Positions 34,757 through 44,205 of a DNA stretch of 64,000 nt are shown in pieces. Position 1 is the first letter of the stretch; the number at the start of each line of letters is the position of its first letter. The notes below the pieces were generated by a model. That model was not told where the DNA came from and made no database searches. It saw only the letters and a program-made list of their open reading frames with translations. This stretch comes from Glaciecola sp. (lineage in GTDB: Bacteria > Pseudomonadota > Gammaproteobacteria > Enterobacterales > Alteromonadaceae): NCBI GenBank assembly GCA_029246415.1, contig JAQWNF010000023.1, positions 62,001 through 126,000 on the forward strand. The letters are read 5' to 3'. Both the position numbers and the translations under genes were made by a program.

Positions 34757-36325
34757 TTATTCTCCAAAATTAGGGGGTTGTTTATCAGCCCAGGGTGCGG
34801 CTAATTCAAGTTGACTTGCAAGGCTAAGCAATTTCGCTTCCCCACCAAACGGGCCAGCAAACTGAACGCCAATTGGCAGCCCTGCTGCATTGATATGTAA
34901 TGGTACTGACATTGCAGGTAAACCTGTCATATTAAACAACGCTGCAATCGGAGATGCCTTAAGTATGTTTTGTACAAATACATCGTAAGATTGATTTAAC
35001 GTTAGCTCGCCAATAAGTGGCGGTGGTGCTGTCGTAACCGGTGTCAGGATAAAATCGTACTCCTTGAACAAGCCATCAAACACTTGACCACCTTGGTCAA
35101 ACGCAGCTCGTGCTGCTAACATCTGCTGTGCAGTAAAGCCTTTGGCTTTTTGTAAATGCCCCCACACAATCGACTCAAATTCGTCTTCTCGAGCGGCTCT
35201 ACCAAGTACAAGCTCTCTTGCCTGAACAGCTTTTAGTAAACTGCTCGACGTCGCGATACCCATTCCTTTAAACATGCTTTCTAAAGGAAGGACAGGGTTA
35301 ACAGCTTCGACATTGTGCCCTAAAGCCTCAAGTAACTTGATAGTTTTAGTTAACGCATCTTTACAATCTTGATGTATTGGGTAACCAAACGGATGATAAT
35401 CCATTAGGCCTATTTTTAGTTTTTTCGGTTGTTTCTGAATAGCCCCTAACATGTCATCATTAGGCAAACTGATTCTTGAACCTAGCTCTGCCCCTTGAGT
35501 GAGTTGTAGTAATAAAGCAGAATCGCGCACGCTGCGAGTTAAGGCATGATGCACGGACAAGCCCATCGACCCTTCTAGTGAAGTCGGTCCAAAAGGCACG
35601 CGCCCTCGGCTAGGTTTTAAACCAAACAGACCACAATGGGAGGCCGGAATACGGATCGAACCACCACCATCAGTGCCGTGCGCTGCAGGTATTATTCTCG
35701 CGGCAACAGCGACGGCTGAACCACTTGAAGAACCGCCACTACTATATCGCGTGTCCCAAGGATTGAGTGTATTACCATGAAGCGTTGACTCTCCCGACGC
35801 CGTTTGACCAAACTCCGGACTCGTCAGCTTAGCCAATACATTAACCCCAAGGGATTCATAACGGTTAACCAATGTCGAGTTCTCGGTTGCGACATTATCT
35901 TTAAAAAAACGACAACCATTGGTGGTTATTGTGCCAGCCATACTTACGCCTAAATCTTTAAACGCAAAAGGAATACCTAATAATGGTGCATTGTTCATTT
36001 GCTCCGTGCGCGCACTTGTACTCAGTTTACTTAGCTGCGTAGCTTGCTCGCGAGCACGTTCAAAATGGTTAACAGCAACCATGTTGAGTTTCGCGTTGGC
36101 TTCAAAACGGCTAATGGCAGCATCGGTCAGCTCCAATGGAGACACATCACCTTGACGCAATAAATCGGCCATGGCGGTCATATCCCACTGTTCATAATCA
36201 GAAAATGACGTATAAGCGGTTGATGTTGCAGCTTGCGTCTTAAGTGACATTCCTAGTACTGCTGCACTGCCTAATACGCCACTAGCTTGAATCAACCGTC
36301 GTTTTGTAACATCAACCTTATCCAT
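34757..36325 (-). CDS. amidase-signature hydrolase with Tat-like signal peptide
   Basis: 522-residue amidase-superfamily enzyme. The N-terminus is TKRRLIQASG followed by a hydrophobic stretch and TQAAT, a twin-arginine-type signal, so export to the periplasm is likely. The Ser-cisSer-Lys triad is visible: Lys123 in AFKDLG, the cis-Ser in GGSSSGSA (199-200) and the nucleophile Ser223 in TDGGGSIRIPAS. The gene sits between ipdF and an SDR with overlaps of 1-2 nt, an odd place for an exported amidase. Hydrolysis of the amide bond of glycine- or taurine-conjugated bile acids would explain it, but this is inference; other amides are possible. Confidence 0.85.
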   Translation of the reverse strand: MDKVDVTKRRLIQASGVLGSAAVLGMSLKTQAATSTAYTSFSDYEQWDMTAMADLLRQGDVSPLELTDAAISRFEANAKLNMVAVNHFERAREQATQLSKLSTSARTEQMNNAPLLGIPFAFKDLGVSMAGTITTNGCRFFKDNVATENSTLVNRYESLGVNVLAKLTSPEFGQTASGESTLHGNTLNPWDTRYSSGGSSSGSAVAVAARIIPAAHGTDGGGSIRIPASHCGLFGLKPSRGRVPFGPTSLEGSMGLSVHHALTRSVRDSALLLQLTQGAELGSRISLPNDDMLGAIQKQPKKLKIGLMDYHPFGYPIHQDCKDALTKTIKLLEALGHNVEAVNPVLPLESMFKGMGIATSSSLLKAVQARELVLGRAAREDEFESIVWGHLQKAKGFTAQQMLAARAAFDQGGQVFDGLFKEYDFILTPVTTAPPPLIGELTLNQSYDVFVQNILKASPIAALFNMTGLPAMSVPLHINAAGLPIGVQFAGPFGGEAKLLSLASQLELAAPWADKQPPNFGE

Positions 36326-37206
36326 TATTTAGTGCCCCATACTTTTTGTGGTGCGATGGCTTTGGTATTTAAGCGTGCAATAATGTCGGCTATTTCATTA
36401 ACCTCTAATTTGGCCCCTTTATCAAAGGTAGGGCCGGTTCGCCAACCATCACACAAAGATACACGACCACCTTGTGATTCAAATATTTGTCCCGTGATAT
36501 CACTCGATTCCTCACTGGCAAGCCACACAACTAACGGTGCCACATTTTCTGGAGCCCATGCATCAAAACTATTGTCATCGGGTTTTTTAACCACATCGGG
36601 CATCGCTGATTCAGTCATTGCAGTGCGCGCAGCGGGTGCTAATGCGTTAACCGTAATACCATAGCGCCCTAGCTCCGCAGCTTGTACTAAGGTTAAACTA
36701 GCGACTGCGCCTTTTGCAGCTGAGTAATTTGACTGACCGACAGAGCCTTGTAAACCCGCACCAGAGCTTGTATTGATAATACGCGCAGCGACCGGCTTAC
36801 CGGCTTTAGACAGGTCACGCCAGCGCTTACTCAGAATATTGGCTAAGCAAAAATGGCCTTTTAAATGCACTCGCATCACCATATCCCAAGCATCTTCGTC
36901 ACTATTAACAAACATGCCATCACGTAACACGCCGGCATTATTAATCAGTACATGCACTTCACCAAATGCAGCAATAGCTTCATCTACAATAATTTGAGCG
37001 GTAGCAGTAGTAGTAATATCACTGTTATTTGCAATCGCTTTACCGCCCATGCTGTTAATTTCGTCAACGACCGCTTGAGCAGCCTCTGCACGAATATCGT
37101 TAACCACTACGTTGGCGCCTTGCTGCGCAAAAGCTAGTGCGTAAGCACGGCCTAAACCGCCGCCACTGCCAGTAATAATAACGGTACGTCCTTGGCAAAT
37201 TGTCAT
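36325..37206 (-). CDS. (R)-3-hydroxyacyl-CoA dehydrogenase-like SDR (MFE-2 type)
   Basis: 293-residue SDR resembling the dehydrogenase domain of peroxisomal multifunctional enzyme 2: TGSGGGLGRAYALAFA near residue 12, VVNDI after beta2, NNAGVLRD, MVMRVHLKGHF, catalytic YSAAKGA, NALAPAARTAM, and a C-terminal extension after the core. It would oxidise the (R)-3-hydroxyacyl-CoA made by a MaoC hydratase. AGGAG precedes the ATG; the stop overlaps the amidase start (TAATG). The fadA6 gene is immediately upstream. Confidence 0.87.
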   Translation of the reverse strand: MTICQGRTVIITGSGGGLGRAYALAFAQQGANVVVNDIRAEAAQAVVDEINSMGGKAIANNSDITTTATAQIIVDEAIAAFGEVHVLINNAGVLRDGMFVNSDEDAWDMVMRVHLKGHFCLANILSKRWRDLSKAGKPVAARIINTSSGAGLQGSVGQSNYSAAKGAVASLTLVQAAELGRYGITVNALAPAARTAMTESAMPDVVKKPDDNSFDAWAPENVAPLVVWLASEESSDITGQIFESQGGRVSLCDGWRTGPTFDKGAKLEVNEIADIIARLNTKAIAPQKVWGTK

Positions 37207-37221
37207 AAGCTGTCTCCTAAA

Positions 37222-38373
37222 TTATAATCGTTCAATTATGCTAACATTGGCTAAACCGCCACCTTCACACATAGTTTGTAAGCCGAAGCGCCCACCCGTT
37301 CGTTCCAGTTCATGCAACAATGCAGTCATCAAACGCACGCCAGTGGCACCTAGTGGATGACCCAACGCAATTGCACCACCATTTACATTCGTTTTTGCAT
37401 GGCTGTAGCCGGTTTCTTTAAGCCACGCCATCACCACCGATGCAAATGCTTCATTAATTTCGACCAAATCAATATCATCCAGAGTCAACTCTGCTTTTTT
37501 CAATGCTACTTGTGTTGCTGGTATTGGCGCCCGTAGGTGCCAGATAGGATCATCACCCAACACACTGATATGGTGAATGCGCGCTCTGGGGGTTAATTTA
37601 TACTTTTTTAGTGCCGCTTCTGACACAATCAACATCGCTGCTGAGGCATCACAGACTGAACTGGAAACTGCAGCAGTAATACTCGGGTAAGCTGAGTCTA
37701 CAGGCTCCAATTCTGCCATTTTATCAAGGGTACTGACACGTGGAGTTTCATCTTGAGTCAAACCTTCACAAGGAACTATTTCACGGTCAAAGCGCCCTTC
37801 TGCTGCAGCGTGCAGCGCACGGCGATGGCTTTCTAACGCAAAAGCTTCCATATCTGCACGGCTAATCCCCCAATGGTCTGCAATCCGTTGCGCAGCATAA
37901 AATTGATTCACTGGAGCGTCACCAAAGCGCGCATTCCATAATTTGCTTTCTGCAAACGGCGTGGTAAAACCTAACGCTTGACCCGCTAGCATCGCAGATG
38001 AAATCGGCACTTGAGTCATCGTTTGTACACCGCCTACGACAATCACATCTTGTGTGCCACTCATCACTGCTTGCGCCGCAAAATGCACCGCTTGCTGGGA
38101 AGATCCACACTGACGGTCTACCGTTGTAGCAGGTACATTCATGGGCAGGCCAGCTGCCAACCAACTCGTACGCGCAATATTACCCGCTTGAGAGCCAATA
38201 GTGTCGACACAACCAAAAATCACATCGTCATAATCTTCTGCAGGAATATTATTACGCTCAACCAATGGTTTTAATGCTGCCGCCCCTAAGTCGATTGCAT
38301 GAATGTGAGATAAACTGCCTTTACGACGCCCAGTTGGCGTTCGCAGGGCATCAATAATATATGCTTGAGTCAT
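37222..38373 (-). CDS. fadA6: thiolase FadA6 (ring C/D degradation)
   Basis: Thiolase that cleaves the ring-opened C/D product in the HIP pathway. The 383-residue protein has nucleophile Cys89 in VDRQCGSSQQA, NEAFASVVMAWLKE, the His of GGAIALGHPLGATG and the second Cys in LQTMCEGGGLANVSIIERL. These blocks, plus ISSAMLAGQ and RARIHHIS, match mycobacterial FadA6 nearly word for word as I recall it. It directly abuts the upstream acyl-CoA dehydrogenase gene with no gap. Confidence 0.9.
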   Translation of the reverse strand: MTQAYIIDALRTPTGRRKGSLSHIHAIDLGAAALKPLVERNNIPAEDYDDVIFGCVDTIGSQAGNIARTSWLAAGLPMNVPATTVDRQCGSSQQAVHFAAQAVMSGTQDVIVVGGVQTMTQVPISSAMLAGQALGFTTPFAESKLWNARFGDAPVNQFYAAQRIADHWGISRADMEAFALESHRRALHAAAEGRFDREIVPCEGLTQDETPRVSTLDKMAELEPVDSAYPSITAAVSSSVCDASAAMLIVSEAALKKYKLTPRARIHHISVLGDDPIWHLRAPIPATQVALKKAELTLDDIDLVEINEAFASVVMAWLKETGYSHAKTNVNGGAIALGHPLGATGVRLMTALLHELERTGGRFGLQTMCEGGGLANVSIIERL

Positions 38374-39444
38374 TTATACCGCCTCAAAAGTTTTAGATGG
38401 AGCAAGATCGATATCAGAATTAAGGACATAATCTTGGACACGTGCACGATGCATAATGCTATCTCCCCATGTGTTATTTAACGCCCAAGCTCGCTTAACA
38501 TACATTTGTAGGTCTACTTCCCATGTGTATCCCATAGCACCATGTACTTGAATACCCACACGGGCTGCTAATGCGGCAGCCTCACTACAAAAATTTCGAG
38601 CTTGGGAAATATGAATATCGCTCAGTGGGTGATGATTTTCTAACGAGCAAGCAGCTCGATACAGCACGGGTTTAGCAATTTCGATTTTACCTGCCACATC
38701 AGCTAGTTGATGCTTTACAGCCTGAAAACTACCAATTTCTCTGCCGAACTGTTTTCTTTGTAGGCTATATTCTACTGATAAATCTAACATTCGCTGTGCT
38801 AAGCCAAGCAGTTGTCCAGCCACAGATATGGCACCTCGGTTAAAGGTCTCGCTCCATATTTTTTTGCCGGCTTCGCCTGAGGCGATGCACGTTTTAGGTA
38901 CAGCGCTCCAAGTAATCTGTGATAGCCTGCGTGAAAAATCAATGCTCGGATTAGGCACCGTTTGAACGTCTGTTGCACCCAGCATGTGGATCTCATCATC
39001 CTGTTGCATAAACAATGTGTGGGCTGTGTTGGCATCTGCAACCAGTGGACTGCATTCATGGCCAATGGCAAAGCCTAAATCTCCCTCACAAATGTGCTCT
39101 AATAAGTCGGCTTTTTGACTTACACTATCATCCAGTGCATTCAATAAACCAGTTGCAACATAAGCTGAATTAACAAGTGGATCGGGGATCGCATGATAAC
39201 CAAGCTCTTGCGTCATTAGCGACCAAGCAACATCGCCCATCGCCAACCCACCCTGTTCTTCAGGTACCGACAATGCGCTCAAGCCTTGTTCAGCTATCAA
39301 GCTCAATAATGCGCCGGCGTCTTTGTCACCACTCCAAATATCGCGAAGTGTTTCAGGCGATGCTTCGGTAGCCAAAAATCGGTTAATGGTTTCACGGAAC
39401 AAAAGTTCGTCTTCGGTGAAGGTAAAGTTCATTGGAGCGCTCAC
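38374..39444 (-). CDS. acyl-CoA dehydrogenase, beta-type subunit (FadE32/33-like)
   Basis: 356-residue acyl-CoA dehydrogenase-fold protein. N-terminal FTFTEDELLFRETINRFL, a reduced middle domain, and a C-terminus HGAMGYTWEVDLQMYVKRAW without the GTNEIQ motif, as in partner subunits of heteromeric steroid acyl-CoA dehydrogenases. The start is a GTG overlapping the TGA of the upstream alpha-type gene, or an ATG 12 nt later (MNFTFTEDE). Coupling to the alpha-type gene at 39441 strongly suggests one alpha2beta2 enzyme acting in HIP degradation. Confidence 0.85.
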   Translation of the reverse strand: MSAPMNFTFTEDELLFRETINRFLATEASPETLRDIWSGDKDAGALLSLIAEQGLSALSVPEEQGGLAMGDVAWSLMTQELGYHAIPDPLVNSAYVATGLLNALDDSVSQKADLLEHICEGDLGFAIGHECSPLVADANTAHTLFMQQDDEIHMLGATDVQTVPNPSIDFSRRLSQITWSAVPKTCIASGEAGKKIWSETFNRGAISVAGQLLGLAQRMLDLSVEYSLQRKQFGREIGSFQAVKHQLADVAGKIEIAKPVLYRAACSLENHHPLSDIHISQARNFCSEAAALAARVGIQVHGAMGYTWEVDLQMYVKRAWALNNTWGDSIMHRARVQDYVLNSDIDLAPSKTFEAV

Positions 39445-40607
39445 TTTTTAGGTAGGCCAAGCACACGCTCAGCAACTATATTGCGTTGAATTTCATTGGT
39501 ACCTGCGTAAATCGGTCCCGCCTGTGCAAATAGAAATGCGTCGAGCCAGTATGCATGTTCTTTAGCCAGTGGTGCTGAACCGAGCAACTCTCCTGTCGCA
39601 CCTAAAATATCCATTGCAGTTTGGCAAATGAGCAAGTCCAGTTCAGACCAGAAAATCTTATTTAAGCTCGACTCTGCGCCAATTTTTTCACCATTATTTA
39701 CACGCCCAACGGTATTGTATGCCGAAAGTGCATAGGCTTCAGCGTCAGACCAGCATTTGCTTACCGCTACAGCAATAGCGGGATCACGATCCGCGGCGGC
39801 TTTATTATCACGGTATAATTGTATTAAGCGCCTTGCTGGTTGCTGAAAACGAGCAGGTGAACGCAGCAATAAACCTCGTTCAAACCCTGCAGTAGCCATC
39901 GCAACATGCCACCCTTTACCATCATCACCAATACGATTAGTAATAGGCACTTTGACATCGTCAAAGAAGATTTCAGCAAACGCCTCTTCACCGTCTAAGG
40001 CTTTAATTGGACGGATTGTAACGCCTTCAGTATTCAGCGGTACCAGCAAGAACGACAAACCATGATGCCGTTCAGAGCCAGGTTGGGAACGAAATAAACC
40101 AAACGCCCAATCCGCATAAATAGCGCGGGTAGACCATGTTTTTTGCCCATTAATAATATAATGTTCGCCGTCTAGCGTTGCTTTGCTGCTAATATTGGCC
40201 ATATCAGAACCTGCATTGGGTTCTGACCAAGCTTGCGCCCACATATCCTCACTAGAGGCCATGCGCGGTAAAAAATGTGCTTTTTGTTCAGGCGTACCAA
40301 AGTCAAGTAATGTGGAGCCTAATAGTAACTGACCGTTTTGATTGACTCTGCCCGGCGCACCTGCACCATAGTATTCTTCTTCAAAAATTAACCAGTCAAT
40401 TAAATCACAACCACGACCACCATATTCCTTTGGCCACATCACCATCGAAAAACCAGCTTCAAACAGCTTATGTTCCCATTGACGGTGCAACTCAAAACCT
40501 TCTTTGGTGTCATATGTCGGTAATTTTTGCTTAGGTACATTGGCAGCAAGCCATTGGCGCACTTCTAAGCGGAATGCGTTTTGTTCAGGAGAAAATTGTA
40601 GTTTCAT
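39441..40607 (-). CDS. acyl-CoA dehydrogenase, alpha-type subunit (FadE31-like)
   Basis: The start at 40607 (MKLQFSPEQNAFR) is chosen because GAGG lies 5-6 nt upstream and family homology begins here; upstream in-frame codons overlap echA20. The 388-residue protein has WSEPNAGSDMANI, NGQKTWSTRA, AFAEIFFDDVKVP and the FAD-binding end YAGTNEIQRNIVAERVLGLP, so it is the FAD-carrying subunit. Placed between echA20 and its partner subunit gene (4-nt overlap), it probably dehydrogenates a ring D- or ring C-opened CoA ester. Confidence 0.87.
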   Translation of the reverse strand: MKLQFSPEQNAFRLEVRQWLAANVPKQKLPTYDTKEGFELHRQWEHKLFEAGFSMVMWPKEYGGRGCDLIDWLIFEEEYYGAGAPGRVNQNGQLLLGSTLLDFGTPEQKAHFLPRMASSEDMWAQAWSEPNAGSDMANISSKATLDGEHYIINGQKTWSTRAIYADWAFGLFRSQPGSERHHGLSFLLVPLNTEGVTIRPIKALDGEEAFAEIFFDDVKVPITNRIGDDGKGWHVAMATAGFERGLLLRSPARFQQPARRLIQLYRDNKAAADRDPAIAVAVSKCWSDAEAYALSAYNTVGRVNNGEKIGAESSLNKIFWSELDLLICQTAMDILGATGELLGSAPLAKEHAYWLDAFLFAQAGPIYAGTNEIQRNIVAERVLGLPKK

Positions 40608-40614
40608 AGTCGCC

Positions 40615-41367
40615 TCAAAATTTTGCGTCGCGTTTATCCACAAAGGCACGACGAGTTTCAGCAGAGTCTGGGCTCGTATAAGCTTGTAAGGTAAAACCTT
40701 GTTCCCAGCGATACTTGGCTTCTAAGTCGCCATCTTCAATGCCATTAAGGCTTTCTTTGGCTATACGGATCATATCTGAGCTTTTCGCTGCAATTTTTGC
40801 TGCTATCTCTAAGGCCGTGTCACGTAATTGGTCTTTTTCGACAATGCGTTCAATGAAGCCATATTTATCTGCATCTTGCACAGATATAGTTTCACCGGTA
40901 AAAAACAAATAACGGACTTTTTGGACTGGGAATAATCGTTGTAAATGAGCGCCCCCCCCCATTGCTCCGCGATCAACTTCAGGTAACGCAAATGTCGTAC
41001 ATGTTGACGCGACAACAATATCAGCCGCACCGGTGATACCAATGCCGCCACCTAACACATAACCATGCAATGCAACAATGACTGGAATGGGACATAAATG
41101 TACCGCTTTGAAAGTCTCATAATTGCCAGCGTTAACGGTCACAATACGCTCTGGGTGCTGATCTAACTCTTTAATATCAACACCTGCACAGAATCCACGA
41201 CCTTGCGAACGAATAATCAGTACCCGCGCATCAGGGTTTTGCCCAATCTTGTTGATAAGTGCTGCCAACGCATGCCACTCGCTGCTATCTAATGCATTGA
41301 CGGGTGCCTTGTCGATGATAATTTCGGCAATGCCGTTTTCTAATTGTGTTGTAAATGCTTGAGTCAT
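40615..41367 (-). CDS. echA20: EchA20, crotonase-family ring hydrolase of HIP degradation
   Basis: In Mycobacterium EchA20 hydrolyses ring D of the HIEC-CoA intermediate. The protein (about 250 residues) has the crotonase oxyanion pieces GRGFCAGVDIKEL and HGYVLGGGIGITG, then LPEVDRGAMGGGAHLQRL, RYLFFTGE and YRWEQGFTLQ; these match EchA20 from memory. The start is the ATG at 41367 (AAGGAG 10 nt upstream) or a GTG two codons earlier (4 nt from AAGGAG). On the coding strand a run of nine G residues (40960-40952) encodes the Gly-Gly-Gly segment, a possible slippage site. Confidence 0.87.
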   Translation of the reverse strand: MTQAFTTQLENGIAEIIIDKAPVNALDSSEWHALAALINKIGQNPDARVLIIRSQGRGFCAGVDIKELDQHPERIVTVNAGNYETFKAVHLCPIPVIVALHGYVLGGGIGITGAADIVVASTCTTFALPEVDRGAMGGGAHLQRLFPVQKVRYLFFTGETISVQDADKYGFIERIVEKDQLRDTALEIAAKIAAKSSDMIRIAKESLNGIEDGDLEAKYRWEQGFTLQAYTSPDSAETRRAFVDKRDAKF

Positions 41368-41390
41368 AACCACAGGGCTCCTTGTTTAAT

Positions 41391-42497
41391 TTATTTAACC
41401 GATTTGCCGGTTCTATGCGCAATCATCTGTTCAATACAGTTATCTGCTTGCGTAATTATTTGTGCAAGTAATTGTGCCACACTCGGTAAATTCTCAATCG
41501 AAGTCGCAACTTGACCACTCGGCATAATGCCTGACTCAGGTTTACCTTCAACCATCGATTTTTGCAGTAATACAGGCTGGTTTGCCGACATAATCAAGGT
41601 AGCAGTCGCTGTAGGATCTTCGCGTAACCCTTTAAAAAACACCTTGATCATATGCGTCATACTCATACCGGTTTCTTTTTGCCATTGTCGCGCGCTGCTT
41701 ATGGCTATCCATAAACGTTTGATCCCGTTAGCACGCTCTAGTTTGTCCACAAACGGAGTATTTAACATGCGATGGCGCATCCCATCGACTGCTGTGGAGA
41801 TGCGTACATCGCCACCTTCTTTAGCATCTAAATAACATTGTTGAATATTTCTCGGAGTAGGTGCATCTGAGGTCAACATAAAACGAGTTCCCATTGCTAC
41901 GCCCGCTGCACCTGATGCTAACGCTGAAGCTAAACCTCTGCCGCACGAATATCCCCCAGCACTAATTACTGGAACTGATACGGCATCTAATACTTGTGGT
42001 AATAAAATTGTGGTTGGCACACTACCTGTATGACCACCTCCTTCACTACCCTGTATAGTGATCATATCCGCACCCAAGGCCACTGCTTTAATCGCGTGTT
42101 TGACTGCACCTACTGTCGGAATACATAGGACACCGGCTGTTTTTAAGCGGGCAATCGTTGCTTGATCTGGCCCACGGCCATAACTCACCGCTTTCAGTTT
42201 ATACTGTATCGCCAGCTCAACACATTGCATGGCATTTTCTTGAAACATGTGAAAGTTAAGACCAAAATCACTTGAACCGGTTGCTTCTATTACTTTTTTA
42301 ATTTCGGCTTCAATGTCTTCGCGAGGAATAGTCGCACCCGCTAGAAAGCCGAAACCACCAGCGCAAGTTGTAGCAATGACTAAATTTGCATCAGACACCC
42401 AGCCCATTGCAGTTTGCACTATGGGATAACGACAACCGAGTGCTTGTGTTAGTGGTGTTTGCCACCTTGCATCGTTGTTTATGTCGGGGCTGTTCAT
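41391..42497 (-). CDS. ipdC: IpdC, nitronate monooxygenase-like flavoprotein of HIP degradation
   Basis: FMN-dependent TIM-barrel protein of the 2-nitropropane dioxygenase family; IpdC acts on a HIP-CoA derivative to set up the ring C double bond. The 368-residue protein has RYPIVQTAMGWV near residue 25, GGFGFLAG, VGAVKHAIKAV, QGSEGGGHTG, VISAGGYSCGRGLASAL and GVAMGTRFMLTSD, matching mycobacterial IpdC as I recall it, including the C-terminal SGQVATSIENLPS. AAGGAT precedes the ATG. Between two crotonase genes in the operon. Confidence 0.9.
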   Translation of the reverse strand: MNSPDINNDARWQTPLTQALGCRYPIVQTAMGWVSDANLVIATTCAGGFGFLAGATIPREDIEAEIKKVIEATGSSDFGLNFHMFQENAMQCVELAIQYKLKAVSYGRGPDQATIARLKTAGVLCIPTVGAVKHAIKAVALGADMITIQGSEGGGHTGSVPTTILLPQVLDAVSVPVISAGGYSCGRGLASALASGAAGVAMGTRFMLTSDAPTPRNIQQCYLDAKEGGDVRISTAVDGMRHRMLNTPFVDKLERANGIKRLWIAISSARQWQKETGMSMTHMIKVFFKGLREDPTATATLIMSANQPVLLQKSMVEGKPESGIMPSGQVATSIENLPSVAQLLAQIITQADNCIEQMIAHRTGKSVK

Positions 42498-42499
42498 GG

Positions 42500-43369
42500 C
42501 TATTTATCCTTTGCAGCTGATTTATTCGCGTTAGCCATTGCTTTAGCATCATATCCACCGAGGCGGTCACCTGAAATCGTTTCATTGTGCGCATGAGCAA
42601 AGTGATGCAGTCCAAACGCCATATCCATTGTAGAGCGTTTACCCATTAGGTCTTCAGCGTTATTAATCACTTGCTTAGTCAACTGCAAACCTAATCTAGG
42701 CATTTGCGCAATTCGACCAGCCATGGCCAATGTTTCCTCACGCAGCTTGTCCGTAGGAACGACACGATTGACCATACCCATTTCATAAGCGCGCTGAGCC
42801 GACATACGCTCGCCCGTAAACAAAAATTCTTTGGCGATACGGGCATTCAGTTCATGTACATGGGCAAAATATTCAACACCTGGAATACCCATACGCACGA
42901 CAGGATCGGAGAAAAAGGCTCGCTCATCAGCAATGACCAAATCACATACCCACGCCAGCATTAACCCGCCAGCCACACAAGCACCTTGAACCATCGCAAT
43001 AGTCGGCTTTGGCAATTCACGCCAACGTCTGCACATACCTAAGTACACTTCATGCTCACGAGCATACAAAAATTCGCCACCGGGTTTATTGACATGATCA
43101 TACCAAAGATGTGTCCGTTCAAAACTTTGGTCGATATCACGACCCGGCGTACCAATATCATGTCCCGCAGAAAAGTGCTTACCCTCACCCGCGAGCACAA
43201 TAACTTTGACGTCGTCATCGTTGCAACCTAACTGCAGTGCTTTATCAAGCGCATAGGTCATTTTCGAATTTTGCGCATTGTTGTACTCAGGACGGTTCAT
43301 CGTCACAATTGCTATTTGGTTTTGTACTTCGTAAAGCACAACTTCATCAATTATTTGTACATCACTCAT
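42500..43369 (-). CDS. crotonase-family enoyl-CoA hydratase/hydrolase
   Basis: 289-residue crotonase. MNRPEYNNAQNSKM near residue 19, oxyanion segments GKHFSAGHDIG and QGACVAGGLMLAW, then FFSDPVVRMGIPGVEYF and a long insertion (RDIDQSFERTHLWYDHVNKPGG) rich in aromatic residues that is absent from canonical hydratases. The usual catalytic Glu pair is not evident (Gly and Val occupy the region), so it may act as a hydrolase, isomerase or lyase. AGGAGA precedes the ATG. Lies between ipdB and ipdC, so it belongs to ring C/D degradation. Confidence 0.85.
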   Translation of the reverse strand: MSDVQIIDEVVLYEVQNQIAIVTMNRPEYNNAQNSKMTYALDKALQLGCNDDDVKVIVLAGEGKHFSAGHDIGTPGRDIDQSFERTHLWYDHVNKPGGEFLYAREHEVYLGMCRRWRELPKPTIAMVQGACVAGGLMLAWVCDLVIADERAFFSDPVVRMGIPGVEYFAHVHELNARIAKEFLFTGERMSAQRAYEMGMVNRVVPTDKLREETLAMAGRIAQMPRLGLQLTKQVINNAEDLMGKRSTMDMAFGLHHFAHAHNETISGDRLGGYDAKAMANANKSAAKDK

Positions 43370-43384
43370 TATTATCTCCTCGCC

Positions 43385-44191
43385 TTATGAAGCCACTGGA
43401 CGAATGCCCGGAGGATTATCTTTAAGTTGCTTAGCGCGTAAGTTATGTGGATCAAACTTTGCAATTATCGCCAATTGCTCAGCTGTTGGTGCCGCAGTAG
43501 TAGGCGTAGTTGCTTCAATATGAATTGCAAATCCTGTTTTTTCTATCACTTCAGCGACACTGACGCCAGGATGAACGCTCACCAATCTCAGTTTATTATT
43601 AGGACCTTGCCAATCCATCACACAAATATCGGTAATGACCAATCGGATATCGATATCATTATTATCATACCCCTTTGGCATGCGTGCAGGGTTGAAACCA
43701 ATTGAACAGACAACGTCACACTCACCATCAACAAACACTCGTGTACTGTGATTAGGGACAAAAAATGAGTTAGCGTGACTAATTGAATTTCCAGGTAAAC
43801 CTCTTACCCCGAGCATTTGTATTTTAGGGTGAAAATAATCACTGCCTAACGCAGAAATATTGCTTTGTCCGAAACGATCAATCTGAGTGGGCCCTATCAT
43901 TGCGTGACGCTTGCGACTCCAAACGTTATCAAAAATACGTGAAAACCCCATCCATGTTTCGTTACGCTGTACAAACTCTTCGCTGCGAGAACCTATTGGA
44001 TTAGGTTCGCTTAGTAAATATGCTTCAGAATCGGTCATCATCAAATCTGGGTTAGTTGTGCTCATGGCCAAAGTTGCACCCAAGCGAGGGATAACACCAA
44101 TACCTGTGGCTAATACTTCACCATCATTTTCAAAGGCGGTCGCAGCTACACAGATCATGAGTTCTGCCAAGCTATACGATGTTGCTGTCAT
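43385..44191 (-). CDS. ipdB: IpdB, beta subunit of COCHEA-CoA ring hydrolase
   Basis: CoA-transferase-fold subunit that with IpdA opens the last carbocycle (ring C) by hydrolysis of COCHEA-CoA. 268 residues: LAELMICVAATAFENDGEV near the start, GIGVIPRLGA, MTDSEAYLL, IGPTQIDRFGQSNIS, and GNSISHANSFFVP. The SENG-like Glu of true CoA transferases is not evident, in line with a hydrolase. AAGGAC precedes the ATG; ipdA ends 14 nt upstream. Confidence 0.92.
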   Translation of the reverse strand: MTATSYSLAELMICVAATAFENDGEVLATGIGVIPRLGATLAMSTTNPDLMMTDSEAYLLSEPNPIGSRSEEFVQRNETWMGFSRIFDNVWSRKRHAMIGPTQIDRFGQSNISALGSDYFHPKIQMLGVRGLPGNSISHANSFFVPNHSTRVFVDGECDVVCSIGFNPARMPKGYDNNDIDIRLVITDICVMDWQGPNNKLRLVSVHPGVSVAEVIEKTGFAIHIEATTPTTAAPTAEQLAIIAKFDPHNLRAKQLKDNPPGIRPVAS

Positions 44192-44205
44192 AATTATGTC
44201 CTTTT

